DNA from: Haematobia irritans | Lineage: Eukaryota > Arthropoda > Insecta > Diptera > Muscidae | Length of the DNA stretch: 64,000 bases | Assembly: GCF_050003625.1 (NCBI RefSeq) | Contig: NC_134399.1 | Coordinates: forward strand, 225,426,975-225,490,974 | Reading direction: 5' to 3' | Shown: positions 45,023-55,547 of the stretch, piece after piece | Layout of the letters: the number at the start of each line of letters is the position of its first letter | Numbering within the stretch: the stretch's first letter is position 1 | Translations under genes and position numbers: made by a program | Notes under the pieces: model-generated | The model's database searches: none | Told to the model about the DNA's origin: nothing | The model's input: only the letters and a program-made list of their open reading frames with translations

Positions 45023-45871
45023 ATGCGTATGAACCTAGTCATATTGGTTCTGACCGCGCTGATTCTCCAATCTGCATGTAAGTGCTATCAATTGGCATAG
45101 TACGAAGAATTTTTTTTGTTTTGTTTCTAATTTAATTTTATTTTAACATTTTCAGATGGTCAGAATGCCAGGAGAGGAAATAGGTATCAACTGTATGGCG
45201 GTAGCCAAGGCCGCCAAATGGAAGATCGCTTCTTTAACTTAAAAGCTAAATGGACTACAACAACAGTTGCTCCTTGTCCCCCTGTTGGACCTACTGCACC
45301 AATAGCACCACCACCTCCACCACCTGGTGGAGCAGCACCACCACCTCCATCACCACCCCCTCCAACACCACCACCGCCACCACCACCACCACCACCGCCA
45401 CCACCACCACCGCCACCACCACCCCCGCCAACACCAACAACAGCATCAAGAGTATATGGTGGAAACTCTAATATTGGTAGCAGCAATGACCATCAAAGAA
45501 CGGTCAATGGTCTTGACGACATGGATGATGATGATGATGATGATGATGAAAGCTATGGCATTTATGAAAACTCTTTGAGCCCTCACCTATTAGCTCGTCA
45601 ACTTTCCACAGATGGAAAGATTGCCAAAGAAATTGACATGGACGAAAGCGAAGGACGTGCTCGCCGAGGCAGTGCTGCTAGACGTAGACGTCGCCGCCAA
45701 ATGCGTAGACGTCGTCGCAAGATGCGCCGTCAACGCAGACGCCAACGTCGTCGTGCTCGCAAAGGTAAACGTAGTGGTGGCCGTGCCCGTGCAACTTTTG
45801 GTACAAGAGGACGAGGCTTCTATGGCAATAATAGACAGCGACGACTTAAGCGGTTAACTCCACGCAACTAA
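45023..45871 (+). CDS. Secreted proline-, aspartate- and arginine-rich protein (two exons)
   Basis: Exon 1 is 45023-45077, intron 45078-45155 (GTAAGT..TTTTCAG, 78 bp) and exon 2 45156-45871, giving 256 residues. Residues 1-18 (MRMNLVILVLTALILQSA) form a signal peptide, cleaved near YG/Q. Then come a short basic part with RYQLYGG, the motif TTTTVAPCPP (about 52-61) with the only clear Cys, a Pro-rich tract (about 60-110, including 21 Pro in a row), NGLD and a run of eight Asp (about 136-150). The last 74 residues hold 33 Arg, with RARR as a possible furin-type site. The chosen start gives the signal peptide and has a TATA box at proper distance. The reverse strand reads as poly-Gly and is a shadow. 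Function unknown; a salivary, glue-like or reproductive secreted protein would fit. It is a relative of the gene at 52839. Confidence 0.85.
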
Positions 45872-45903
45872 AAGAAAAAAAACTGATCGAAAATGGCAAA
45901 TGA

Positions 45904-45909
45904 AATAAA
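45904..45909 (+). promoter_or_regulatory. Polyadenylation signal of the 45-kb gene
   Basis: AATAAA 33 bp after the stop codon. Confidence 0.7.
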
Positions 45910-46431
45910 TGAATGGCTATGAAGATGAATGTGAATATTGAGTTTTAGTCTTAATTCAGGGTTTTACAATAACAATTACAACATAATTGTGGACTGGGGC
46001 GTAGGCTTCAATGGGTTATCAATCACTTCAATCCAAAAGACACACAATGTTTCTGTGGCAGTTGCTCTTCGTTTGTCATATAAGATATCCGCCAATAGGA
46101 ATATAGAAATTTTGTACAATAACAGGGAAAAGTCCTCCATGACGTAAACTCAAAGGACTTCAAAGTTCAACGATCTGATATCAAAGTCGAAAATCGACAT
46201 CTCATCTCTTCATTTTATGAAGATGATTCGATTAGTGCAAGTAACATTCTTGTATGATTTCTCCATTAGAAGTTAGCATGCAAGACCCAAATTGACTCAT
46301 CTTCCCCCTGGAAGACATCTCCTATTTTTAAACACATTTTATCTTTGTATTTATTTATGAAGTTTTTTTTTTTCAGAATTATTAAAGCCAAAATGAATTT
46401 AGTCAAACAAAATTTTCTTTCCAGTTTTATA
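45910..46431. other. 3' flank, no gene; R1 scraps at the end
   Basis: No coding region recognised. At about 46315-46420 are scraps of R1 (ATCTCCTATTTTTAAACAC, AGAATTATTAAAGCCAAAAT). Confidence 0.4.
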
Positions 46432-46638
46432 CACTAGTAGAAAAAGTTTCGTGATATTAACTAAATGTGTTGTTAAAAGTCAGCCAATGAAACAAATTCG
46501 TTAATATAACGAATTTTCTGCAAATCAACGTAACGTTTCGTACTATTAACGAATATTTTCATTATATTAATGCAAATGTTTCGTTATATCAATTAACATT
46601 TTTCGTTGGCTGACTTTTAATGAAATTTTTTTTGTGTG
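46432..46638. mobile_element. R2 MITE (207 bp), copy b
   Basis: Same orientation as the copy at 41328 with one AACGAATTTTTTCGTTAATA unit missing. TA flanks. Ends CACTAGTAGAAAAAGTTTCG and TTTTTTTGTGTG. Confidence 0.9.
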
Positions 46639-47378
46639 TAGCGAATGCCTTAACCATAAGGAAAAAAAAAAACTTCCGTGAAAAGTTTATCGACTTTTGG
46701 ACATGGGAAAACTTTTTATATTAGAGAAATGCATATTCTACGCGCAAGGAAAAAAACGTTTGGAAAACGTGTAACTTCGAAAACTTTAAACTTTTATCAC
46801 CAAAAAAAATTCATTTGTTAAAAATTTTCATTTTTTCAATAAAAAAATATTTTTGAACCCACAACATAGTCCAAGTTATGTTCCTTTCTGACTTTCAGTC
46901 TTTAATAAGACACATTTTACAGTGTCATAAAAACTAAAAATGTAATGTAATGGTGAAGATCTTTTCGGAATCTTGCGAACATATCTGGAATATACGTAAA
47001 AAAAACACTTTTTGGTGTTCGGTCAAAGCAGGTATGCAAGGCGGACATACTAATCATTGCTCCACGGAGCCCAACTAATTATATGTTTCCGTTAAATTAA
47101 ATTTGTTTAATCGGCACGTGGGCGCCGAAAACTATGCTATATAAACTGTTTGAATGTTTGCGTTGTTGTGCATTAGTGGTTATAGCGATAATTGTCTGCT
47201 GATGACAATAACAATTATGTAGCCCAGTGGATAGTGTGTTGGCTTACAAATTTCATGGTCCGCGGTTCGATTCTCCACCCAGGCGAAAGGTAAAATTTTA
47301 AAAATTTATATTTAAAATCGAATAATTTCTTCTACACTGTTTGTATTACAGAGAAAGGTGCTAAAAACTAACAAGTAC

Positions 47379-47578
47379 ACACAAAGAAAATTTAATTAAA
47401 ATTGAGCCAACGAAAAATTTTCATTGATACAATGAAATAAATCGTTAACGTTACGTTACGTTGATTAACAGAAAATTCGTTATAATAATGAAAAATTTCA
47501 TTGTATTAACGAATTTGTTTCATTGGCTCACTTTTAATGAAACATTTCGTTAATATAACGAAACTTTTTCTATCAGTG
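47379..47578. mobile_element. R2 MITE (200 bp), copy c
   Basis: TA flanks (47377-47378 and 47579-47580). Ends CACACAAAGAAAATTTAATT and AAACTTTTTCTATCAGTG. It has split the last bases of a DINE tail. Confidence 0.88.
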
Positions 47579-47681
47579 TATATACAGGCGTAAGTTCGGC
47601 CAGGCCGAATCTTATGTACCCTCCACCATGGATTGCGTAGAAACTTCTGCGAAATACTGTCATCCACAATCGAATTACTTG

Positions 47682-47909
47682 CACACAAAGAAAATTTCAT
47701 TAAAAGTCAGCCAACGAAAAATGTTCATTGATATAACGAAACATTTTCATTAATACAATGAAAATATTCGTTAATAGTACGAAACGTTACGTTGATTTGC
47801 AGAAAATTCGTTATATTAACGAAAAAATTCGTTGTATTAACGAATTTGTTTCATTGGCTGACTTTTAACAACACATTTCGTTAATATAACGAAACTTTTT
47901 CTATTAGTG
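47682..47909. mobile_element. R2 MITE (228 bp), copy d
   Basis: TG on both sides instead of TA. Ends CACACAAAGAAAATTTCATT and AACTTTTTCTATTAGTG. Internal GTTACGTTGATTTGCAGAAA and TTCGTTATATTAACGAAAA as in copy a, which runs the other way. Confidence 0.9.
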
Positions 47910-49741
47910 TGGATTGTGGTGTCTAAAAACTTTTTAACATCGTTTTCTAAATTGTGAGTTAGTCCATATGATTATGGACTGATATGGACCACTTTTGCCA
48001 TGGTTCTTGTGGTAATACTTACCGATGGCAAGGTATCTTAACATTTCTTAACATCGTTTTCTAAATTGTAAGTTAGTTAAAAAGTTATGTATAGGTAAGT
48101 CTACAATTAATTACGAATCGATATCGACTTTTGCGCGGTACGTGGAGAGCCAGAATTGAAATATGGGGGCTATAATTATGAACTTGATATGGACCAAATT
48201 CTGTGTGATTGGGATCGATTTATCTGAGGGCTATATATAACTATAGACCGATATGGACCTAGTTAGGCAAGGTTGTTAACGGCCATATACTAGCACAATG
48301 TACCAAATTTCAACTGACTCGGATGAAATTTGCTCCTCCAGAGGCTCCAAAACCATATCTCTGTATCGATTTATATGGGTGCTATATATAATTATGGACT
48401 GATATGGACCAATACCTGCATGGTTATTAGAGACAATATACTAACACCACGTACTAAACTTCAATCAGATCGGATGAATTTTGCTTATCGACCGAAGGTC
48501 AAATATGGGGATGGATTTATATTGGAGCTATATATAATTATGGACTGATATGAACCAATTCCTGCATGGTTGTCGGATACCATATACTTACATCATGTAC
48601 CAAATTTCAACCGAATCGGATGAATTTTGTCCTTCCAAGGGGCTCCGGAGGTCAAATCTAGGGATGGATTTATATGGGGGCTATATATAATTATGGACCG
48701 ATTTCGACCAATTTTTGCATGGGTGTTTGAGGCCATATATTAATACCACGTACCAAATTTCAACTGAATCAGATGAATTTTAGTCTTCCAAGAGGCTCCG
48801 GAGGTCAAATCTGGGGATCGGTTTATATGGGGGCTATATATAATTATGGACTGATGTGGACCAATTTTTGCATAGTTATTAGAAACCATATACTAACACC
48901 ATGTACCAAATTTCAGGCTGATCGGATGACATTTGCGTCTCTTAAAGGATACGAAAGCTAAATCGGGGGATCGGTTTATATGGGGGCTATATATAATTAT
49001 TGACCGATGTGGACCAATTTTTGCGTAGATGTTAGAGACCACATACTAACACCATGTAACAAATTTCAGCCTGATCGGATGAAATTTTCTTCTCTTAGAG
49101 GCTCCGCAAGCCAAATCGGGGGATCGGTTTATATGGGGGCTATGTATAATTATGGACCGATGCCGACCAATTTTTTCATGGTTGTTAAAGACCATATACT
49201 TACACCATGTACCAAATTTCAGCCGGATCGGATGAAATTTGCTTCTCTTAGAGGCCTCGCAAGCCAAATCGGGGGATCGGTTTATATGGGGGCTATATAT
49301 AATTATGGACCGATGTGGACCAATTTTTGCATGGTTGTTAGAGACCATATACAAACACCATGTACCAAATTTCAGCCGGATCGATATTTGTGTTCGAATG
49401 CATAATTTTGCTCAGATCGACTCAGAATTTCACAACGACCCAGAATATATATACTTTATGGGGTTTTAGAGCAATATTTCGATGTGTTACAAACGGAATG
49501 ACAAAGTTAATATACCCCCATCCTATGGTGGAGGGTATAAAAAACCTCGTGAAAGTGAGAAAGATGTAGGCAGAAAAGATTGTTAAATAGTATTTATGAT
49601 ATTGTTTTTGCATCCGTCCTGGAAAAGAATAAACGTTTATCACAAAAATTATATACTTTTCTTCCAAATAAACTTCCTTACAGCGAAAAGCAAATGAGAC
49701 ATGATTTCGTTTGGTAGGAAAGAATTATTGTTTGCATGTAT

Positions 49742-50668
49742 GCTAAGCAAAATTCGTATTTGTATTTTAAGGACATTAAAATCTTTGGCCGCAGCACGAT
49801 ATTTTTGTTCGAATGCATAAGCGTGTTATTTTTAAAATTTTTTGGTGGTGGTGGAAAAATTTTGGGAAATTTTTTTTCCCACTAACTACAGGGCGTGAAT
49901 GAAAAATAGCATAAGTTCAATGGTGCTAAATCAATATTGGAAAAGTACTTTTCTAAGACACCAGGCACCATACGTCTTTGTGAAAGCAACACCTGTTTTA
50001 AGACATAAATTTACATGACAGTCTCCTTTTGCTTATTAAAAAGTGCCGTCTTGATAAAATGGTCTGGAAGACAAAAATTGTTTTTCCAAAGATTACTCAC
50101 ATCGTTGTGGATACACCGAAAAAAATATTGATCAAATATTGAACTGTATGCTAGCTAAATTTTAGAATATACAATATATAATAAATTCTTCCTAAGTCAT
50201 TACTTGTAGTGCTCTTCTAGAGATGGACATGGAATTTACAATCCATTCATGGGAGTGTCAAAAGAAAAAAAAAAACAAAAAACAAGGTTATTTGGATTCG
50301 AAGATTTAACCCTTTCACTACCGAAATAAACCTAATGTTTAAAACTTTAATTTTTCTTCTGTATGTATTTGTACTAACAGCAGGTAGAACAACAATTGCG
50401 AATTTTGAGAACCTACCTCAATTACTTCAAGAGCTATATGAGCTTGTTCTGAAAAATTGATTCTTGAATTGTGACGATGGCTTTACGAAAATAAACTCTA
50501 TTTGGCCTATAATATCCTTCAAAGTATAAGAAAAAATACAAAAAAGAACCCGAAACATTATCAGCTTTAGTTTTTGTATGAAAGTCCATTTAGTAGAAAC
50601 ATACAGTAGAAAATTTTTCTCAATTTTCGTATTTTTCGTTCATTGTTAAAGAAGTTTATAAAAATGTA
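49742..50668. other. No gene recognised
   Basis: Non-repetitive except an R1 scrap at 49745-49805. TTAACCCTTTCACTACCG at 50307 looks like a piggyBac-type end, but I find no matching partner before Himar E, so no element is called. Confidence 0.4.
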
Positions 50669-51732
50669 ACATGTTGGCTGATAAGTTCCCGGTCTGACAC
50701 ATAGATGGCGTCGCTAGTATTAAATGCATATTTTTATATAGTACCAACCTTCAAATGATTCGTGTCAAAATTCGACGTCCGTAAGTCAACTAGTTTGTGA
50801 GATAGAGCGTCTTTTGTGAAACACCTTTTGTTATTGTGAAAAAAATGGAAAAAAAAGGAATTTCGTGTTTTGATAAAATACTGTTTTCTGAAGGGAAAAA
50901 ATACGGTGGAAGCAAAAACTTGGCTTGATAATGAGTTTCCGGACTCTGCCCCAGGGAAATCAACAATAATTGATTGGTATGCAAAATTCAAGCGTGATGA
51001 AATGAGCACGGAGGACGGTGAACGCATTGGACGCCCGAAAGAGGTGGTTACCGAGAGAAAACATCAAAAAAATCCACAAAATGATTTTGAATGACCGTAA
51101 AATGAAGTTGATCGAGATAGAAGAGGCCTTAAAGATATCAAAGGAACGTGTTGGTCATATCATTCATCAATATTTGGATATGCGGAAGCTCTGTGCAAAA
51201 TGGGTGCCGCGCGAGCTCTCATTTGACCAAAAACAACAACGTGTTGATGATTCTGAGCGGTGTTTGCAGCTGTTAACTCGTAATACACCCGAGTTTTTCC
51301 GTCGATATGTGACAATGGATGAAACATGGCTCCATCACTACACTCCTGAGTCCAATCGACAGTCGGCTGAGTGGACAGCGACCGGTGAACCGTCACCGAA
51401 GCGTGGAAAGACTCAAAAGTCCGCTGGCAAAGTAATGGCCTCTGTTTTTTGGGATGCGCATGGAATAATTTTTATCGATTATCTTGAGAAGGGAAAAACC
51501 ATCAAGAGTGTCTATTATATGGCGTTATTGGAGCGTTTGAAGGTCGAAATCGCGGCAAAACGGCCCCATATGAAGAAGAAAAAAAGTGTTGTTCCACCAA
51601 GACAAAGCACCGTGCCACAAGTCAAAATTTTATTCCTATAGATGGCAAAAATTCATGAATTCGGCTTCGAATTGCTTCCCCACCCACCGTATTCTCCAGA
51701 TCTGGCCCCCAGTGACTGTTTCTTGTTCTCAC
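50669..51732 (+). mobile_element. Himar1-like mariner, copy E (3' truncated)
   Basis: TA at 50667-50668, then ACATGTTGGCTGATAAGTTC, a left terminal repeat with two changes. Homology ends at about 51732 after GACTGTTTCTTGTTCTCAC, inside the third-Asp region, where a DD41D mariner fragment in the other orientation begins. A 20-bp piece AAAATTTTATTCCTATAG, of the DINE-tail repeat type, replaces CATTGAGAACG at about 51624-51642. Confidence 0.93.
50845..51732 (+). pseudogene. Mariner transposase pseudogene (copy E)
   Basis: Starts at ATG 50845 but an extra A in the Lys run shifts the frame at codon 4. A second shift lies near 51055 (GTTACCGAGAG). The frame 51018-51641 carries KISKERVGHIIHQY, WVPRELSF, TMDETWLHHY and HGIIFIDYLEKGKT. 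Another extra A near 51585 ruins the FHQDNAPCH motif, whose remains can still be read in the next frame. The C-terminal fifth is missing. Confidence 0.92.
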
Positions 51733-52170
51733 TATTTAGGAAATTATTGTAATTTTATTTTATTATGATATATTGGTATTACTCAATTATGTATGGAATA
51801 AAATATCGGCCAAATGGGCGCCGCGACCTCGGTGGACACCTTCATCCGATGGTCGAAATTTTCGATGAAGCTGAGGCATAATGGAGGTTCTATGCCTTTA
51901 ATGTGCCGAATTATCCCATCCTTTATCTCTTGAATAGTTGCTGGCTTTTCGACGTACACCTTTTCTTTCAAATGACCCCAAAGAAAAAAGTCCAACGGTG
52001 TCAAATCACACGTGAGATAACACGGCCATTGAATTTGTTGCGCAAAAGAGCCATTGTTTCGTTAGCTGTGTGGCAAGTGGCACCGTCCTGCTGAAACCAC
52101 ATATCGTCCACATCCATATCTTCCAATTCGGGCCATAAAAAATTCGTTATCATCTCACGATAGCGAACAA
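51733..52170 (-). mobile_element. DD41D mariner fragment
   Basis: Minus-strand relative of 16562-17486, lacking both terminal repeats. It encodes TPLDFFLWGHLKEKVYV, with the Trp that is a stop in the other copy, and further upstream WPELED.DMDDMWFQQDGA. A deletion of about 30 bp near 52013 removes the part before CDLTPLD. Its left edge joins Himar E at a short shared TTCTCACTA/AACTATTTAGG overlap and its right edge joins a DINE tail. Confidence 0.85.
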
Positions 52171-52211
52171 CATAAGATTCGACCTGGCTTAACTTACGGC
52201 CGTATATACTT
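52171..52211 (+). repeat. DINE 3'-tail remnant
   Basis: TTCGACCTGGCTTAACTTAC and GGCCGTATATACTTGTTT, the tail of a type I DINE, fused to the DD41D fragment. Confidence 0.75.
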
Positions 52212-52690
52212 GTTTATTATTCAGTTTTTACCTCTGAAACATTACCAAAAAATATGTTTACATATTTTTTTGTTTTTAAATTCCAGGACGCCCATCAAAA
52301 AATGAAGTAGAATTGTAAGGGTGATATGCAGTAATAACTTCTTACCAAACAGTCGCCTTAGCACATTAAACCACCAAAGAAGTTGCTATAATCAGGCCTG
52401 TGGAGTCGAGCCAATTTTGCTCGACTTCGACTCCGGGGTCGACTACTGGTATTATAGCTAAATCTCATTTTTATAATACTAATTTGTAATTCTATTAGGG
52501 GAGGAAGCACAAATAGAGCTATACAAATTATTTATTTATGTGTACAGAAGAGTTTTAAATTTTATATTTGATATCAATTGAACTCTATATTTCTATATAT
52601 AAAAAGATTTAGAATGTGTCTTCAATTAGTAGACATTATTTAAATTTCAAATTATCCAACAGAAATGGGGGGTAGCATTTTTCAACATCT
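52212..52690. other. No gene; includes CTCGACTTCGACTCCGG-type repeat scrap
   Basis: No coding region seen. The stretch TGGAGTCGAGCCAATTTTGC and CTCGACTTCGACTCCGGGGT at 52400-52443 is GC-rich against its AT-rich surroundings and may be a remnant of an element end. Confidence 0.4.
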
Positions 52691-52693
52691 TTT

Positions 52694-52701
52694 TTATAAA
52701 G
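52694..52701 (+). promoter_or_regulatory. Probable TATA box of the 52.8-kb gene
   Basis: TTATAAAG at 52694-52701, about 140 bp upstream of the start codon, at nearly the same distance as in the related gene at 45023. Confidence 0.55.
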
Positions 52702-52838
52702 CCATAGTAAGAGAGAAAGTTCCAAGTGAATGCCAAACAAAAAATCCATAGTATTTGCCAAATATTTTTATTTTAGAATTTTGTGTTCATTTTAGTTTGT
52801 GACTTGGGAAATGAAAGTATTTCAAACGGGTTATAACA

Positions 52839-53428
52839 ATGAAAGCTAGCAACGTTATAATAATAATTTTGGCACTTAATTTACAATGTGGATGTGAGTT
52901 AGAGTAATAAACGGAAACAGAACTCACCGCTCAATTATCTGTATTCCAATTACAGATGGACGTAAGATATTGAGATCGAAGCCCCAGAGATATCGACTGT
53001 ATGCCCACAATCATGAAGAGCCTAGAATATTTGGATTTAGTAAAACGACAGAGGCTCCTCAATGTCCATCATCAGCAGCTCCACCGCCAGCAATATCTCC
53101 ACCTGTGTCACCAACTGCACCAGCCCCATACACTCCTACTACTCTCCCAGCAACGACGCCACCAACACCACCTCCTATTCCTCCATCAAGTACACCTAGT
53201 GCTGCAACAACTCGACAATTTAGAGATACAAATGGCCTTGACTCGAGTGAAGACGATGATGAGAAAAGTGATGAGAGTACCCCACTGATTGAATCTGGTG
53301 ATCATGAAATCAACAAAAGTAGCGAATTGAGATCTGCATTAAATTTGGGATCTTCGCGAAATTTATATCGACAACAACGTCATCGCAAATCACGTCGTAA
53401 CCATAAATTAAGAAAAATTATCATATAA
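52839..53428 (+). CDS. Secreted Pro/Thr-rich protein with acidic and basic parts (two exons)
   Basis: Exon 1 is 52839-52893, intron 52894-52955 (GTGAGT..ATTACAG, 62 bp) and exon 2 52956-53428, giving 175 residues. Residues 1-18 (MKASNVIIIILALNLQCG) look like a signal peptide. The intron splits codon 19 after its first base, exactly as in the gene at 45023, and both second exons begin with the codons for YG. Next come RYRLYAHN, KTTEAPQCPS (about 48-57), a Pro/Thr/Ser-rich tract (about 53-101), NGLDSSEDDDEKSDE (about 111-125) and a basic end (RQQRHRKSRRNHKLRK). It lacks the long poly-Pro and poly-Arg runs of its relative. The basic C-terminal end may bind acidic partners; that is only a guess. 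The ATG gives the signal peptide and no upstream frame extends it. Function unknown. Confidence 0.8.
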
Positions 53429-53479
53429 AAATAATTTAATTTAAATGATGTTAAAATTTTTAATATGATATATACAACA

Positions 53480-54236
53480 ATACAAGTAAGTAAAGTCTAA
53501 AGTCGGGCGGGGCCGACTATATTATACCCTGCGCCACTTTATAGATCTAAATTTTCGATACCATATCACATCCGTCAAATGTGTTGGGGGCTATATATAA
53601 AGGTTTGTCCTTAATACATACGTTTAAATATCACTCGATCTGGACAGAATTTGACAGACCCAAAATTTAAGTCGGCTAATGCACTAGGGTGGAACGCAAT
53701 GTTAGTAAAAAAATATAAGAAACATTTAAATCTGAAGCAATTTTAGGGAAGCTTCGCAAAAATTTATTTATTGTTTATCGCTCGATATATATGTATTAGA
53801 AGTTTAGGAAAATTAGAGTCATTTTTACAAGTTTTCGACTAAGCAGTGTCGATTTTACAAGGAAAATTATGGTATTTTGACCAATTTTTCGAAATCAGAA
53901 AAACATATATATGGGATCTATATCTAAATATGAACCGATTTCAACCAAATTTGGCAGGCATAGCTACAATGCTAATTCTACTCACTGTGCAAAATTTCAA
54001 CTAAATCGGAGCAAAAAATTGACCTCTGTGGTCATATGAGTGTAAATCGGGCGAAAGCTATATATGGGAGCTATACCTATATCTGAACCGATTTCAATCA
54101 AATTTGGCACGCATAACTACAATACTAATTCTACTCCCTGTGCAAAATTAAAATTTAATCGGAGTAAAGGATTGGTCGCTGTGGTCATATGAGTGAAAAC
54201 CGGGCGAACGATATGTATGGGAGCTATATCTAAATC
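53480..54236 (-). mobile_element. DINE-like element, subfamily III, truncated by (TA)n
   Basis: Starts ACAAGTAAGTAAAGTCTAAA with GTCGGGCGGGGCCGAC and TTATACCCTGCGCCACTTTA, followed by modules with AACATATATATGGGATCTAT and TTTGGCAGGCATAGCTACAA. It stops at 54236 where a (TA)n run starts. It begins about 50 bp after the stop codon of the secreted-protein gene, with no clear AATAAA in between, so it may supply or have replaced that gene's 3' end. Confidence 0.82.
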
Positions 54237-54238
54237 CG

Positions 54239-55074
<836 letters not shown>

Positions 55075-55547
55075 GTCAGAATCAGGGATCCGGAGCGGAG
55101 CGGAGCGGAGCAAGCCCTTTTTTTGCCGGAGCGGGAGCGGAGCGGGAGCGGCATTTCTAAAATCCGGAGCGGAGCGGGAGCGGAGCGGTTTCCAAATGAA
55201 AAACCGCTCCGCTCCGAATAAAATATTACTTGAATGAAATGTGTAACTTTGAAATTACACTGTGTAGGTAATTTCAAATTTAGCTAGTACTTAGCGTAGT
55301 GTGAGTAAACGTTTAAAATGTACGATATGTATTTTTGTACGTACGTACATTGGGGAAAACACAACGTGTTTTTTAGTAATTGTTTTCAAAAACGGCAAAT
55401 GTCAAAATATATATCTAGTATGTGTTGTAAAAGTAACAACAGTACTTTCGATCAATTTCATCCCGTATTACTACAAAGATGTTTGTAATGAACGTCAAAT
55501 AAATGCAATTAAACGATCTTATTTATATTTAATTTTTTAGTTTTCTA

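Larger units (their letters stand above)
47370..49541 (-). mobile_element. DINE-like element, subfamily I, with two R2 MITEs
   Basis: The tail AACAAGTA..TATACAGGCGTAAG is split by R2 copy c (47379-47578). The GTTCGGCCAGGCCGAA palindrome and CCCTCCACCATGGATTGCG follow, then R2 copy d (47682-47909). Seven to eight modules of about 153 bp run 48150-49390 (GGTTTATATGGGGGCTATAT, AATTATGGACCGATGTGGAC, GACCATATACTAACACCATG). The end has ACGACCCAGAATATATATAC and CATCCTATGGTGGAGGGTA. The (GTCY)n tract is absent. Confidence 0.85.
46741..49738. mobile_element. TW element 2, reverse, split by a DINE
   Basis: The left end is CGCGCAAGGAAAAAAACGTT after TA. Then follows the tRNA-like pair in reverse order: about 47022-47092 (minus) and 47216-47290 (plus, AGTGGATAGTGTGTTGGC with GGTTCGATTCTCC). 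The element reads to GGTGCTAAAAACT at 47369 and resumes at 49542 with CCTCGTGAAAGTGAGAAAG, ending TTATTGTTTGCATG before TA at 49739. The DINE 47370-49541 fills the gap. Without it the copy is about 0.83 kb. Confidence 0.75.

Noticed and set aside
45187..45486. Poly-Gly open frame on the minus strand
   Set aside because: Shadow of the poly-Pro coding region of the real gene on the plus strand.
50307..50330. TTAACCCTTTCACTACCG as a piggyBac end
   Set aside because: No matching right end or TTAA duplication found before the next element.
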